From Leucobacter sp. (lineage in GTDB: Bacteria; Actinomycetota; Actinomycetes; Actinomycetales; Microbacteriaceae), in the NCBI GenBank assembly GCA_031178565.1, contig JAPSIU010000011.1:6153-22396 (forward strand): a DNA stretch of 16,244 bases, given 5' to 3'. The translations under genes and the position numbers were made by a program. Under the pieces are notes generated by a model. The model saw only the letters and a list, made by a program, of their open reading frames with translations, ran no database searches and had not been told where the DNA came from. The first letter of the stretch is position 1, and each line of letters starts with the position of its first letter. This document shows, piece after piece, positions 6,217-13,341 of the stretch.

Positions 6217-7470
6217 ATGCACCCCCAGCCCCACCCGCTTCCCGCGGGAGACGTGCGTCGCTTCTTCGCGCATCCCGCAGCGATCTCGGGCGTGTACGTC
6301 CTGCTCTCGGCGGTGCTCGTGGGGCTCGGGTGGTCGGGGGTGTGGGACGCGTTCTCGCTGCTCCCGGACGGGTCCCGGCCGTGGTGGACGCTGATGACCG
6401 CGCTGCCGGCCTGCGCTCTGATCCTGTTGAAGCGGCGCGCTCCGCTGCTCGGGCTCGTCCTCGCGACGGGCGTGTTCGTGGCCGACCTCCTCACGGTGGG
6501 CGGGCTCGTGCCGCTGCTGGTGATGCTCGAACTGCTCCACGCCCACATGCTGACGCTGAACGTGGAGCAGCGCAGGCGCGTGCTCGGAGTCGTCGTGGCG
6601 GAGACGCTGATCCTCGCGGTGACCGCGCTCGTCCTGTCGGACGATTCGCGCACGGCCGTGATGATCGGGATCCAGTTCGGCGGGCTGATCGGTCTGACCT
6701 ACTGGTACGCGAACTCGGTGGCGCAGTCGCGCGAGCTGGTGGAGCTGTACCGGCAGCGCGCCGAGGACACCGCTCGTCTCGCCCGACTCGACCGGGAGAC
6801 GGCGGTGCGCGGAGAGCGGGAGTGGATGGCGCGGGAACTGCACGACGTCGTGGCCGGACACGTCTCGGCCGTCGCGATCCGGAGCGAAGCGGCGCTCGCG
6901 GTTCCCCGTGGGCCCGGTCGACCGGGCGCTGGATCGGGGCCCGAACGGCAGGCGCTCAGAGCGGTGCGCGACTCCAGTCTCGCCGCGCACGGAGCGCTGC
7001 GTTCGATGATCGCCGTGCTGCGCGATGGCTCGGGACGCTTCGCAGCACCGCCCGGGCGGGAGCGGATCCCCGACCTGGTCGAGGACGCGAAGCGTTCGGG
7101 GGTGCGCGTATCCCTCCGCGACCGGATCGAGGGGGACCTGCCCGCCTCCGTCGATCAGGCGCTGGGCAGAGTGGTGCAGGAAGCGCTCGCGAACTGCGTG
7201 CGCCACGCCTCGGGCGCCGAGGTCGAGGTGCGCCTGAGCGAGGAAGGCCTGAGCGAGGAGCACGGGAGCGGCGACGCCGTGGCCGTCGAGGTGCTGTCCC
7301 GAGGCGGGACGTCGCTGGTCGGACCCGAACTGCGCGGGAGCGGTCTGGGCCTGCAACTGCTCGCCGAACGGGCGCACGCGCTGGGAGGCCGGTTCTCCGC
7401 GGGCAGGGAGGACCACGTGTGGGCGGTGCGCGCGCGGTTGCCGAGAGAACCGGGAGGAGCGAGCGGATGA
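6217..7470 (+). CDS. NarL/DesK-type sensor histidine kinase
   Basis: This 417-aa protein should autophosphorylate on His209 and pass phosphate to the regulator encoded next. Five or six membrane helices (about 22-42, 57-71, 75-110, 122-141 and 147-166) form the sensor part, with no large external domain, as in DesK-like kinases. A coiled linker (170-200) leads to the HisKA_3 motif REWMARELHDVVAGH (201-215). The ATPase domain has an N-box (QEALANCVRHA, 321-331) and a G-box (GSGLGL, 374-379). The usual acidic residue of the first glycine box is not evident (VEVLSRGG at 357-364), as in some actinobacterial relatives. Start: an in-frame ATG at 6169 has a better ribosome site. The 16 extra codons use CTT, TCT, CGA and TTG, unlike the rest of the gene, so 6217 is preferred. 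The stop overlaps the next start as ATGA. Confidence 0.9.
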   Translation: MHPQPHPLPAGDVRRFFAHPAAISGVYVLLSAVLVGLGWSGVWDAFSLLPDGSRPWWTLMTALPACALILLKRRAPLLGLVLATGVFVADLLTVGGLVPLLVMLELLHAHMLTLNVEQRRRVLGVVVAETLILAVTALVLSDDSRTAVMIGIQFGGLIGLTYWYANSVAQSRELVELYRQRAEDTARLARLDRETAVRGEREWMARELHDVVAGHVSAVAIRSEAALAVPRGPGRPGAGSGPERQALRAVRDSSLAAHGALRSMIAVLRDGSGRFAAPPGRERIPDLVEDAKRSGVRVSLRDRIEGDLPASVDQALGRVVQEALANCVRHASGAEVEVRLSEEGLSEEHGSGDAVAVEVLSRGGTSLVGPELRGSGLGLQLLAERAHALGGRFSAGREDHVWAVRARLPREPGGASG

Positions 7471-8144
7471 GTGCTCCGCGGGTGCTGATCGCCGACGATC
7501 ACGGAATGATCCGCGAGGGGCTGCGCATCATCCTGGAAGGTCAGGGCATCGAGGTCGTCGGCGAAGCGGTGGACGGCGCCTCGGCCGTGCGCAACGCCGG
7601 AGCGCTGCGGCCCGACGTCGTGCTGATGGATCTGCGTATGCCGGGCGTCGACGGCGTCGCCGCGACGCGCGAGATCGTCGCAGCGGGCACGGCCGAGGTG
7701 CTCGTGCTCACGAGTTTCGACGAGGACGAACTGGTGTTCGCGGCGATCGGGGCGGGAGCCGCCGGATTCCTGATGAAGACGACGGAGGCGGCGCCTCTTG
7801 TGGAGGCGGTCCGGCGAGTCGCATCCGGAGAGGGCGTGCTCGACCCGCGGGTGACCCGGCGGGCGCTCGCCGCTCTGGCGGCAGCCGACGGCGCGCATGC
7901 GGATCTCCCGTCGCCGCCGGGGCTCGAGCTCCTCACCGCCCGGGAGCGCGAGGTGCTGGCGGCGCTGCGAGAGGGACGATCCAACGCGGCCATCGGCGAG
8001 AGACTCGGCATCTCGGTGCCGACCGTGAAGACGCACGTCTCGAGCATCCTCGTGAAGCTCGGAGCCGAGAGTCGGGCTCATGCCGCGGCCCTCGCCAGGG
8101 ACGCGGCGCTCGATACTCGGGACCGGACGGGCTCGGCGGAGTAA
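7467..8144 (+). CDS. LuxR/NarL-type response regulator, partner of the upstream kinase
   Basis: The 225-aa product has a receiver domain (about 5-120) with acidic pocket residues in IADDHG, the phosphoacceptor Asp55 (LMDLRMPG), the switch Thr82 (VLTSF) and Lys104 (FLMKT). After a linker, a LuxR-type helix-turn-helix follows (LTAREREVLAALREG ... ISVPTVKTHVSSIL, about 152-205). The start ATG 7467 overlaps the kinase stop by 4 nt and has GGGAGGAG 7 nt upstream, so the two are translationally coupled and form one two-component system. Actinobacterial pairs of this type often control an adjacent transporter or membrane gene. The divergent GAP-like gene is the nearest candidate target, an inference from position only. 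The stop TAA lies inside the -10 box of the following gene. Confidence 0.95.
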   Translation: MSAPRVLIADDHGMIREGLRIILEGQGIEVVGEAVDGASAVRNAGALRPDVVLMDLRMPGVDGVAATREIVAAGTAEVLVLTSFDEDELVFAAIGAGAAGFLMKTTEAAPLVEAVRRVASGEGVLDPRVTRRALAALAAADGAHADLPSPPGLELLTAREREVLAALREGRSNAAIGERLGISVPTVKTHVSSILVKLGAESRAHAAALARDAALDTRDRTGSAE

Positions 8145-8147
8145 ACT
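8142..8147 (+). promoter_or_regulatory. -10 element for near-leaderless transcription of the DUF6350 gene
   Basis: TAAACT fits TANNNT and ends 8 nt before ATG 8156, so the message would have a leader of about 0-2 nt. The box overlaps the stop codon of the response regulator gene. No ribosome site at good spacing is seen (GGG directly before the ATG is too close). Confidence 0.5.
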
Positions 8148-8155
8148 GCAGGGCG

Positions 8156-9796
8156 ATGAGGTCCATACTGACGGCAGTGATCGCTGCGATCGAGGCGGTC
8201 GCCGTCGCACTCGCGGGGCTTCTTGTCGTGGCGGTACCGGCCGCCCTGCTGTGGGTGATCACCTTCCGCATGGAGGCCGAGCCGGCGGAGGTGGTCGCGG
8301 GCACCTTCGCGGCGTGGCTCCTCGGACACTTCGTCCCGCTGACGTTCGAGCTGAGCCCTGAAGCGGCGGTCGGCCTCGGACTGGCTCCGGAAGCACTCGC
8401 GTTCACACTCTCGCTCGCGCCGCTCGGACTCACACTGCTCACGCTGCTGCTCGGAGCTCGGTCGGGCTCACGGTTCGGGAGACGCGGCGGCACCGGAGCG
8501 GCCGGCGTCCTGGGCGGAGCGCTCGGGTTCGCCGGCGCGACCGCGCTCGTCGCCCCCTTCGCGGGCGACCTCACCGCCTGGCCGTTCTGGAGCGTCGTCG
8601 CGGTTCCCGCGCTCGTCTACGGCCTCGCCTCGGGATCGGCCTTCCTGCTGGCCGCCGCTCGTGAAGGGCATCCCTGGTGGACGGCGAGCCGACGGGGACT
8701 CCAGCGAGGGATGGAGCGCGCGAGGCTGCCGGGAGCGGCGGCGTTCCCGGCGCGGGTCGCTGAAGCGCTGAGGCTCGCGCTCGCCGCGCTGGCCGCGCTC
8801 GTCGGCGTGTCGGCGGTCGCCGTGGCGGTCGCGCTCGTGCTCGGATACGCGGACATCACGGCGCTCACGCAGCAGCTGCAGCTCGACCCGCTCGGATCGA
8901 CACTCCTGTTCCTGCTGCACGCCGCGATGTTCCCCGTCGCACTGATCTGGGGGATCGCGTGGCTGAGCGGCGCCGGATTCGCGGTCGGCGTCGGCAGCTC
9001 GGCGTCGCCCTTCGGCGCCCTCCTCGGCCCGCTGCCGGCCCTGCCCCTCTTCGGCGCGATCCCGCAGGGCTGGGGCGGATTCGGAGCGTTGGCGCCCGCG
9101 ATCCTCGTGTTCGCGGGGCTCTGCGTCGGGGTGCTCTTCGCGAGGCGTCCCCAGTTGCGTCGGGCGACGTGGCCCGTCGCGCTCGCCGTCACCCTGGCGG
9201 CCGGCCTGCTCCTCTCGCTCGCCGTCGCGGCCCTCTGCGCGCTCGCGAGCGGATCCATCGGCCCCGAGCGGCTCGCCGAGACCGGGGCGCGACCCTGGAT
9301 CGTGGGCGGCCTCGTGGCGGCCGAGCTCGGCGGCGGACTGTTGCTCGGCGTGTGCGCGGGTCGTGTCGACTACTCGCGGTTGCGCGAGACGCTGCCGGAG
9401 GCGCTTGCCGGGATCGACGCGGTGCGACGGCTGCGCCGGGGGAGCGGGGAGCGGCCGGGCGGCGCCGACGACGAACAACGGCTCGACGAGCAGGAGACGG
9501 TCGAGTTGACCGAGGTCGCCGCCGGGGTGCGGGGCGAGCACGCGGACGCTGCGACTCCGCGCGGAGCGGCGGATCCCGACCGGGGGGCGGATCCCGACCG
9601 GCGGGCGGGTCCCGACCGGGAGACGGAGCCCGGCGCCGACTCGGATCCCGACCGGGAGACGGATCCCGGGACCGATCCCGAGTCGGAGTCGGATGCGCTG
9701 GCGCGCGCCTACTCCTGGGACGGGCGGCTCGACGACGAGGCGGAGCCGGTATCCCGGCCCCGATCCGGTTGGCGCTTCCCGCGTCGAGGGCGCTAG
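8156..9796 (+). CDS. perM: DUF6350 family polytopic membrane protein (PerM-like)
   Basis: The 546-aa protein carries many Ala/Leu/Val-rich membrane segments between residues 8 and about 405. Clear ones lie near 12-36, 44-62, 82-101, 115-135, 143-167 and 200-232, with more beyond. The hydrophobic layout fits DUF6350. The position between sucCD and purN-purH matches Rv0955 (PerM) of M. tuberculosis, a membrane protein reported to support cell division through FtsB. That role here is inferred from family and synteny. From about residue 420 the tail is hydrophilic and charged. Residues 472-509 hold imperfect six-residue repeats (ADPDRG, ADPDRR, AGPDRE) encoded by 18-bp DNA repeats, which look like a variable, disordered extension. 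The gene has its own leaderless-type promoter. Confidence 0.8.
   Translation: MRSILTAVIAAIEAVAVALAGLLVVAVPAALLWVITFRMEAEPAEVVAGTFAAWLLGHFVPLTFELSPEAAVGLGLAPEALAFTLSLAPLGLTLLTLLLGARSGSRFGRRGGTGAAGVLGGALGFAGATALVAPFAGDLTAWPFWSVVAVPALVYGLASGSAFLLAAAREGHPWWTASRRGLQRGMERARLPGAAAFPARVAEALRLALAALAALVGVSAVAVAVALVLGYADITALTQQLQLDPLGSTLLFLLHAAMFPVALIWGIAWLSGAGFAVGVGSSASPFGALLGPLPALPLFGAIPQGWGGFGALAPAILVFAGLCVGVLFARRPQLRRATWPVALAVTLAAGLLLSLAVAALCALASGSIGPERLAETGARPWIVGGLVAAELGGGLLLGVCAGRVDYSRLRETLPEALAGIDAVRRLRRGSGERPGGADDEQRLDEQETVELTEVAAGVRGEHADAATPRGAADPDRGADPDRRAGPDRETEPGADSDPDRETDPGTDPESESDALARAYSWDGRLDDEAEPVSRPRSGWRFPRRGR
9569..9682 (+). repeat. Degenerate 18-bp tandem repeats in the DUF6350 tail
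   Basis: Three adjacent 18-bp units begin at 9569, 9587 and 9605 and share the core GGATCCCGACCGG or a one-base variant. They are followed by degenerate copies (for example 9641-9658 and 9659-9682). Each unit encodes six residues of the type (A/T)DPDR(G/R/E), so gain or loss of units keeps the frame. Confidence 0.8.
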
Positions 9797-9799
9797 GCT
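9794..9799 (+). promoter_or_regulatory. Putative -10 element of the thi operon
   Basis: TAGGCT fits TANNNT and overlaps the stop codon of the DUF6350 gene. A TTGGCG at 9769-9774 could be the -35, with a longish 19-bp spacer. Transcription would begin near 9806, exactly where the TPP aptamer begins. Confidence 0.45.
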
Positions 9800-9803
9800 G
9801 GCA

Positions 9804-9903
9804 GGGCAATCCACGGGAGTCCCGACGCGCGGGGCTGAGAGGGAGCACGCGAGCTCCGACCGTTCAACCTGATCTGGTTCATACCAGCGGAGGAAGGAAG
9901 CCC
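9804..9903 (+). ncRNA. TPP riboswitch (THI element)
   Basis: The conserved thi-box blocks appear in order: CCACGGGAGTCC (9811-9822), GGGGCTGAGAGGG (9831-9843), then TTCAACCTGATCTGGTTCATACCAGCGGAGG in two parts at 9863-9893. P3 forms from AGTCCCG and CGGGGCT. An extra hairpin GGAGC/GCTCC closes at 9842-9857. P5 is CTGGT-TCAT-ACCAG. Thiamine pyrophosphate binding should stabilise the fold and shut off the operon. Because GGGC (9804-9807) can pair with GCCC (9900-9903), around the ribosome site, control of translation initiation is more likely than termination. No terminator hairpin with a T-run is present. Confidence 0.95.
9891..9900 (+). promoter_or_regulatory. Shine-Dalgarno of thiB next to the riboswitch
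   Basis: AGGAAGGAAG ends 7 nt before ATG 9908 and directly abuts the 3' side of the TPP aptamer, so ligand-dependent folding can mask it. A second ATG follows at 9911. Confidence 0.7.
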
Positions 9904-9907
9904 CTCG

Positions 9908-11017
9908 ATGATGTCTGCAGGTCCGTCACATCCCGCCGCTCGCGTTCGCCGGCGCCGTTCCGCGCTCGCGCCGCTCGCCCTCGCCGCCGCCCTCGGCGTC
10001 GCCCTCGCCGGTTGTTCGGGTACCGCTCCCGACGCGAATCCCGGAGAGGCCGGCGATGCGAAGAAGGTGACGCTCGTCGTGCACGACTCCTTCCCGAACG
10101 AGGAGTTCGCGGAGGCCGCGAGCGAGGCCACCGGATACGAGGTCGAGGTGATCTCCGCCGGCGACGGCGGTGAACTCACCAACAAGCTCGTGCTCACGAA
10201 GGGCGCTCCCATCGCCGACGCCTTCTTCGGGGTCGACACGATCTTCGCGTCGCGCGTCGTCGAGAACGGGGTCGCCGAGCCGTACACCCCCGAGGGCGCT
10301 CCCGAGGCGGCGTCCGAGTACGCGGTCGACGACGCAGGATCCCTGACCCCCGTCGACCGCGGCGCGGTGTGCGTCAACATCGACACGGGATGGTTCGCGG
10401 AGCAGGGTCTGCCGGAGCCGCAGAGCTACGAGGACCTCGCCGATCCCGCGTATCGGGACCTGAGCGTGCTGCTCGATCCGACCGCATCCTCGACCGGCGC
10501 CTCGTTCCTCGTCGGCACGGTCGCCGAGTTCGGCGAGGACGGCTTCGCCGAGTACTGGCAGAGCCTCGTCGACAACGGCGCCCGCATCGAGCAGGGCTGG
10601 AGCGACGCGTACAACGGCCAGTTCACGCAGGGCGGGGGAGACGGCACGCGTCCGATCGTGGTGTCCTACAGCTCCTCACCGGCCTTCACCGTGAGCGAGG
10701 ACGGTTCTGCCAGCACCACGCGGGCCCTGCTCGACACCTGCACCGGTCAGGTCGAGTACGCCGGGGTGCTCGCCGGCGCCGCCAACCCCGAGGGTGCCAG
10801 AGCCGTCATCGACTACCTGGTCTCGCCCGAGTTCCAGGCGACGATCCCCGATGCCATGTACATGTATCCGATCGACGCGGAGGCGGAGATCCCGGCGTCC
10901 TGGGCCGAGTTCGCGCCGATGCCGAGCCGCGATCAGGCGAACGACCTGCCCGCCGCCGAGATCGAGCGCGGGCGCGAGGGCTGGCTCAAGACGCTGAGCG
11001 AGCAGATCGGGCTGTAG
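9908..11017 (+). CDS. thiB: Thiamine ABC transporter substrate-binding lipoprotein
   Basis: ThiB captures thiamine (or its phosphates) outside the membrane and delivers it to ThiP. The 369-aa product begins with a basic N-region (RVRRRR) and a hydrophobic stretch ending in the lipobox LAGC, with Cys36 as the lipidation site. The mature protein belongs to the ThiB/TbpA-like family of type II binding proteins: VTLVVHDSFPNEEF near the start, GELTNKLVLTKGAPIADAFFGVD (about 89-111), VDRGAVCVNID, and GARAVIDYLVSPEFQATIPDAMYMYPI near the end. The TPP riboswitch directly upstream supports thiamine specificity. ATG 9908 or 9911 could be used; both follow the same ribosome site. Its stop overlaps the next start by one base. 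Confidence 0.95.
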   Translation: MMSAGPSHPAARVRRRRSALAPLALAAALGVALAGCSGTAPDANPGEAGDAKKVTLVVHDSFPNEEFAEAASEATGYEVEVISAGDGGELTNKLVLTKGAPIADAFFGVDTIFASRVVENGVAEPYTPEGAPEAASEYAVDDAGSLTPVDRGAVCVNIDTGWFAEQGLPEPQSYEDLADPAYRDLSVLLDPTASSTGASFLVGTVAEFGEDGFAEYWQSLVDNGARIEQGWSDAYNGQFTQGGGDGTRPIVVSYSSSPAFTVSEDGSASTTRALLDTCTGQVEYAGVLAGAANPEGARAVIDYLVSPEFQATIPDAMYMYPIDAEAEIPASWAEFAPMPSRDQANDLPAAEIERGREGWLKTLSEQIGL

Positions 11018-12729
11018 TGCGGCGCGCCGGGGAGCGATCCGCGGGAGAGGGTCCCGTTCGCTGGCCTGCCGCCATTGGATGGGGCGTCGCCGCGACCCCG
11101 CCGATCGCCTTCCTCGCGCTGTTCTTCCTCTGGCCGGTGCTCTCGCTCGTGGCGACGGGCCTCCTCGAGGACGGTCGGCCGGATCTGAGCGGGATCCCGG
11201 AGGTCTTCGGCTCGGGGCGGACCTGGCGCGTGATCGGGCAGACCGTCGCACAGGCCTCGCTCGCGACGGTCCTCTCGGTGCTGCTCGGGATCCCCGCGGC
11301 GTACGCGCTCTACAAGCTCGATTTCCCCGGTCGAACGCTGCTGCGCGGGTTGCTCACGGTGCCGTTCGTGCTGCCGACCGTCGTGGTCGGCGTCGCCTTC
11401 TCCGCGCTCCTCGGCGCGGGCGGGCCGCTCGAGCGGCTCGGGCTCGAGCGCAGCTTCGCGAGCATCGTGGCCGCGCTCGCGTTCTTCAACGTGACGGTCG
11501 TCGCGCGAACGGTCGGCGGCTTCTGGGCGCGGCTCGACGACAGCTCGGCGATGGCGGCGAGGGTGCTCGGCGCGGGCCGGATCCGGGCGTGGGTGACGGT
11601 CACCCTTCCCGCGCTCGGGCCCGCGATCGCCTCCGCCGCCGCCCTCGTGTTCCTGTTCAGCTCGACGTCCTTCGGGATCGTGCTGATCCTCGGAGGGCGC
11701 GAGTTCTCCAACGTCGAGACGGAGATCTACCGGCTGACCGTGCAGTTCCTCGATCTGCGGGGCGCGGCCGTGCTGTCGCTCGCGCAGTTCGCGATCGTGG
11801 GTCTCGCGCTCTTCGCCTCGGCGCGCCTGCGCGGCTCCGGCGAGCGGGCAGTCGAGCTCCGCGCAGAGCACGACGCCGGCGGAGGTGCGGCGCGGCGGCC
11901 CGAGCGCGCGGACGTCCCCGCGCTCGTCGTGTTCGGCGCCACCGCTCTGCTGCTGCACGCGCTCCCCATCCTGACCCTCGTGGCGCGCTCGCTGCGCGGG
12001 CCGGGCGGCGACTGGACGCTCGCGAACTACGTCGCGCTCGTCGATCCGCCCGACGAGTTCCCCCTCGACGCCCCGGTGCTCTCCGCGGTGTGGCTCTCGG
12101 TCCGCATCGCACTGGTGGCCGCGCTCATCGCCATGACGCTCGGGATGCTCATCGCCCTGGTGCTCTCGCGCCGCCCGGCGTCCCCGGTCATCAGGCGGGG
12201 CATGGGACTGTTCGACAGCCTCGTCATGCTCCCGCTCGGAGTCTCGGCGGTGACGCTCGGATTCGGTCTGCTGATCACGATGCACCGGCCGCTCGGGATC
12301 GGCTTCGACCTGCGCACCTCGACGGCGCTCATCCCGATCGCCCAGGCGCTCGTGGCGCTGCCGCTCGTGGTGCGGGTGCTCCTGCCGGTGCTGCGCGGGA
12401 TCGACCAGCGCCTCCGATTCGCGGCCGCCACGCTCGGAGCGGATCCGCTCGCCGTGCTCCGCACGATCGACCTGCCGATGCTCGGGCGTTCGGCCGGGCT
12501 CGCGCTCGGCTTCGCGTTCGCGGCCTCGCTGGGCGAGTTCGGCGCGACGTCGTTCCTGGTGCGCCCGGGTGCGCAGACGCTCCCGGTGGCCGTCGCCGAG
12601 CTCATCGGGCACCAGGCGCCCGGCAGTTACGGGGCGGGACTCGCTGGATCGGTCGTGCTCGGCGCGCTGGCCGCTGGAATCATGCTGTTCGCGGAACGTC
12701 TCCGCACGGACCAGAGGAGCGAGTTCTGA
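11017..12729 (+). CDS. thiP: Thiamine ABC transporter permease, two fused halves
   Basis: ThiP forms the membrane channel for thiamine uptake. The 570-aa length is close to the ThiP norm and reflects a tandem fusion of two permease domains with about 12 helices. Each half has its ATPase-coupling (EAA) loop: MAARVLGAGRIRAWVTVTLP near residues 178-200 and AAATLGADPLAVLRTIDLP near 468-490. Both loops are intact, so the protein still needs an ABC ATPase. A charged linker (about 268-300) joins the halves. The GTG start at 11017 shares one base with the thiB stop (TAGTG), indicating coupling. Its own stop shares a base with the next start (TGATG). No ThiQ gene follows within the window. Confidence 0.94.
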   Translation: MRRAGERSAGEGPVRWPAAIGWGVAATPPIAFLALFFLWPVLSLVATGLLEDGRPDLSGIPEVFGSGRTWRVIGQTVAQASLATVLSVLLGIPAAYALYKLDFPGRTLLRGLLTVPFVLPTVVVGVAFSALLGAGGPLERLGLERSFASIVAALAFFNVTVVARTVGGFWARLDDSSAMAARVLGAGRIRAWVTVTLPALGPAIASAAALVFLFSSTSFGIVLILGGREFSNVETEIYRLTVQFLDLRGAAVLSLAQFAIVGLALFASARLRGSGERAVELRAEHDAGGGAARRPERADVPALVVFGATALLLHALPILTLVARSLRGPGGDWTLANYVALVDPPDEFPLDAPVLSAVWLSVRIALVAALIAMTLGMLIALVLSRRPASPVIRRGMGLFDSLVMLPLGVSAVTLGFGLLITMHRPLGIGFDLRTSTALIPIAQALVALPLVVRVLLPVLRGIDQRLRFAAATLGADPLAVLRTIDLPMLGRSAGLALGFAFAASLGEFGATSFLVRPGAQTLPVAVAELIGHQAPGSYGAGLAGSVVLGALAAGIMLFAERLRTDQRSEF

Positions 12730-13337
12730 TGGAGGCCGACGACCTGCGGGACTACGACGTGATCCTGATCGACGGACGCTCCGGATCGGGCAAGACCTCC
12801 CTGACCGAGCGGCTGGCGAATCGCTTCCACGCTGAGGGACGGAGCGCGCAGATCCTCCACGTCGAGGATCTCTATCCGGGCTGGGACGGGCTCGCTGCGG
12901 GATCCCGCGCCGTTGCGGGCGCGCTGGCGGACGGCGCCTACCGGCGGTACGACTGGGTGCTCGGAGGCTTCGCCGAGTCGGTGCCGATCACGGACGACGT
13001 GCCGTTGATCATCGAGGGGTGCGGGGCCATCACCGCGGAGAATCTCGCCGCGGCGCGCGCCTGGGCGGGGGCCCCTCGTTCCGCGCCGGGGCGCGAGCCG
13101 CGGGTGCACGGCGTGTGGATCGACTGCCCGGCCGAGCTCAGGCGATCCCGCGCGCTCGCGCGGGACGGCGAGACGTTCCGTCCGTACTGGGAGCGCTGGG
13201 CGGCGCAGGAGGAGGCGCACTACGCGGTCCACAAGCCCTGGGTCCTCGCCGACGAGGTGCTGCGCGTCGGCGACGCATCCGCCGGTGCGGCGACCGTCGG
13301 TCGGGGGCCGGACGCCGCGCCGCGCCGGGTAGACTGA
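12729..13337 (+). CDS. Small P-loop nucleoside/metabolite kinase-like protein
   Basis: The 202-aa protein carries a Walker A motif GRSGSGKT (16-23) and a uridine-kinase-like block VEDLYPGWDGL (46-55). Next come PLIIEGCGAI (92-101), WIDCPAELRRSRALARDG (130-147, a lid-like Arg-rich segment) and FRPYWERWAAQEEAHY (150-165). This is the pattern of small NMP/uridine-kinase-fold enzymes. It lacks the LSGGQ signature, Q-loop and Walker B DE of ABC ATPases, so it is not ThiQ despite its place. It is coupled to thiP (TGATG), so it sits under the TPP riboswitch as operon gene three. That context hints at phosphorylation of an imported thiamine-related compound, but a general nucleoside kinase that merely precedes purN is equally possible. 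Confidence 0.8.
   Translation: MEADDLRDYDVILIDGRSGSGKTSLTERLANRFHAEGRSAQILHVEDLYPGWDGLAAGSRAVAGALADGAYRRYDWVLGGFAESVPITDDVPLIIEGCGAITAENLAAARAWAGAPRSAPGREPRVHGVWIDCPAELRRSRALARDGETFRPYWERWAAQEEAHYAVHKPWVLADEVLRVGDASAGAATVGRGPDAAPRRVD
13330..13335 (+). promoter_or_regulatory. -10 element for leaderless transcription of purN
   Basis: TAGACT, identical to the sucC -10, ends 6 nt before GTG 13342 and overlaps the stop codon of the kinase gene. Transcription is expected to start at the GTG. A CGACC-GTC-GGTCG palindrome lies at 13291-13303, around -40 to -50, and could be a regulator site. Confidence 0.55.
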
Positions 13338-13341
13338 TCGG

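Noticed and set aside
4317..6653. Minus-strand open frame of 778 codons spanning the GAP-like gene in another frame
   Set aside because: The product is Arg/Pro-rich and low in complexity, and crosses three well-supported genes. The membrane protein at 5276-6109 in a different frame has clear helices.
10933..12612. Minus-strand open frame of 559 codons opposite thiP
   Set aside because: Its composition is almost entirely Arg, Glu, His and Gln, the mirror image of a Leu/Val/Ala-rich membrane protein.
12729..13337. The third thi-operon gene as ThiQ, the missing ABC ATPase
   Set aside because: It has Walker A only. LSGGQ, the Q-loop and the ABC Walker B/H-loop are absent, and it is shorter, with uridine-kinase-like motifs.
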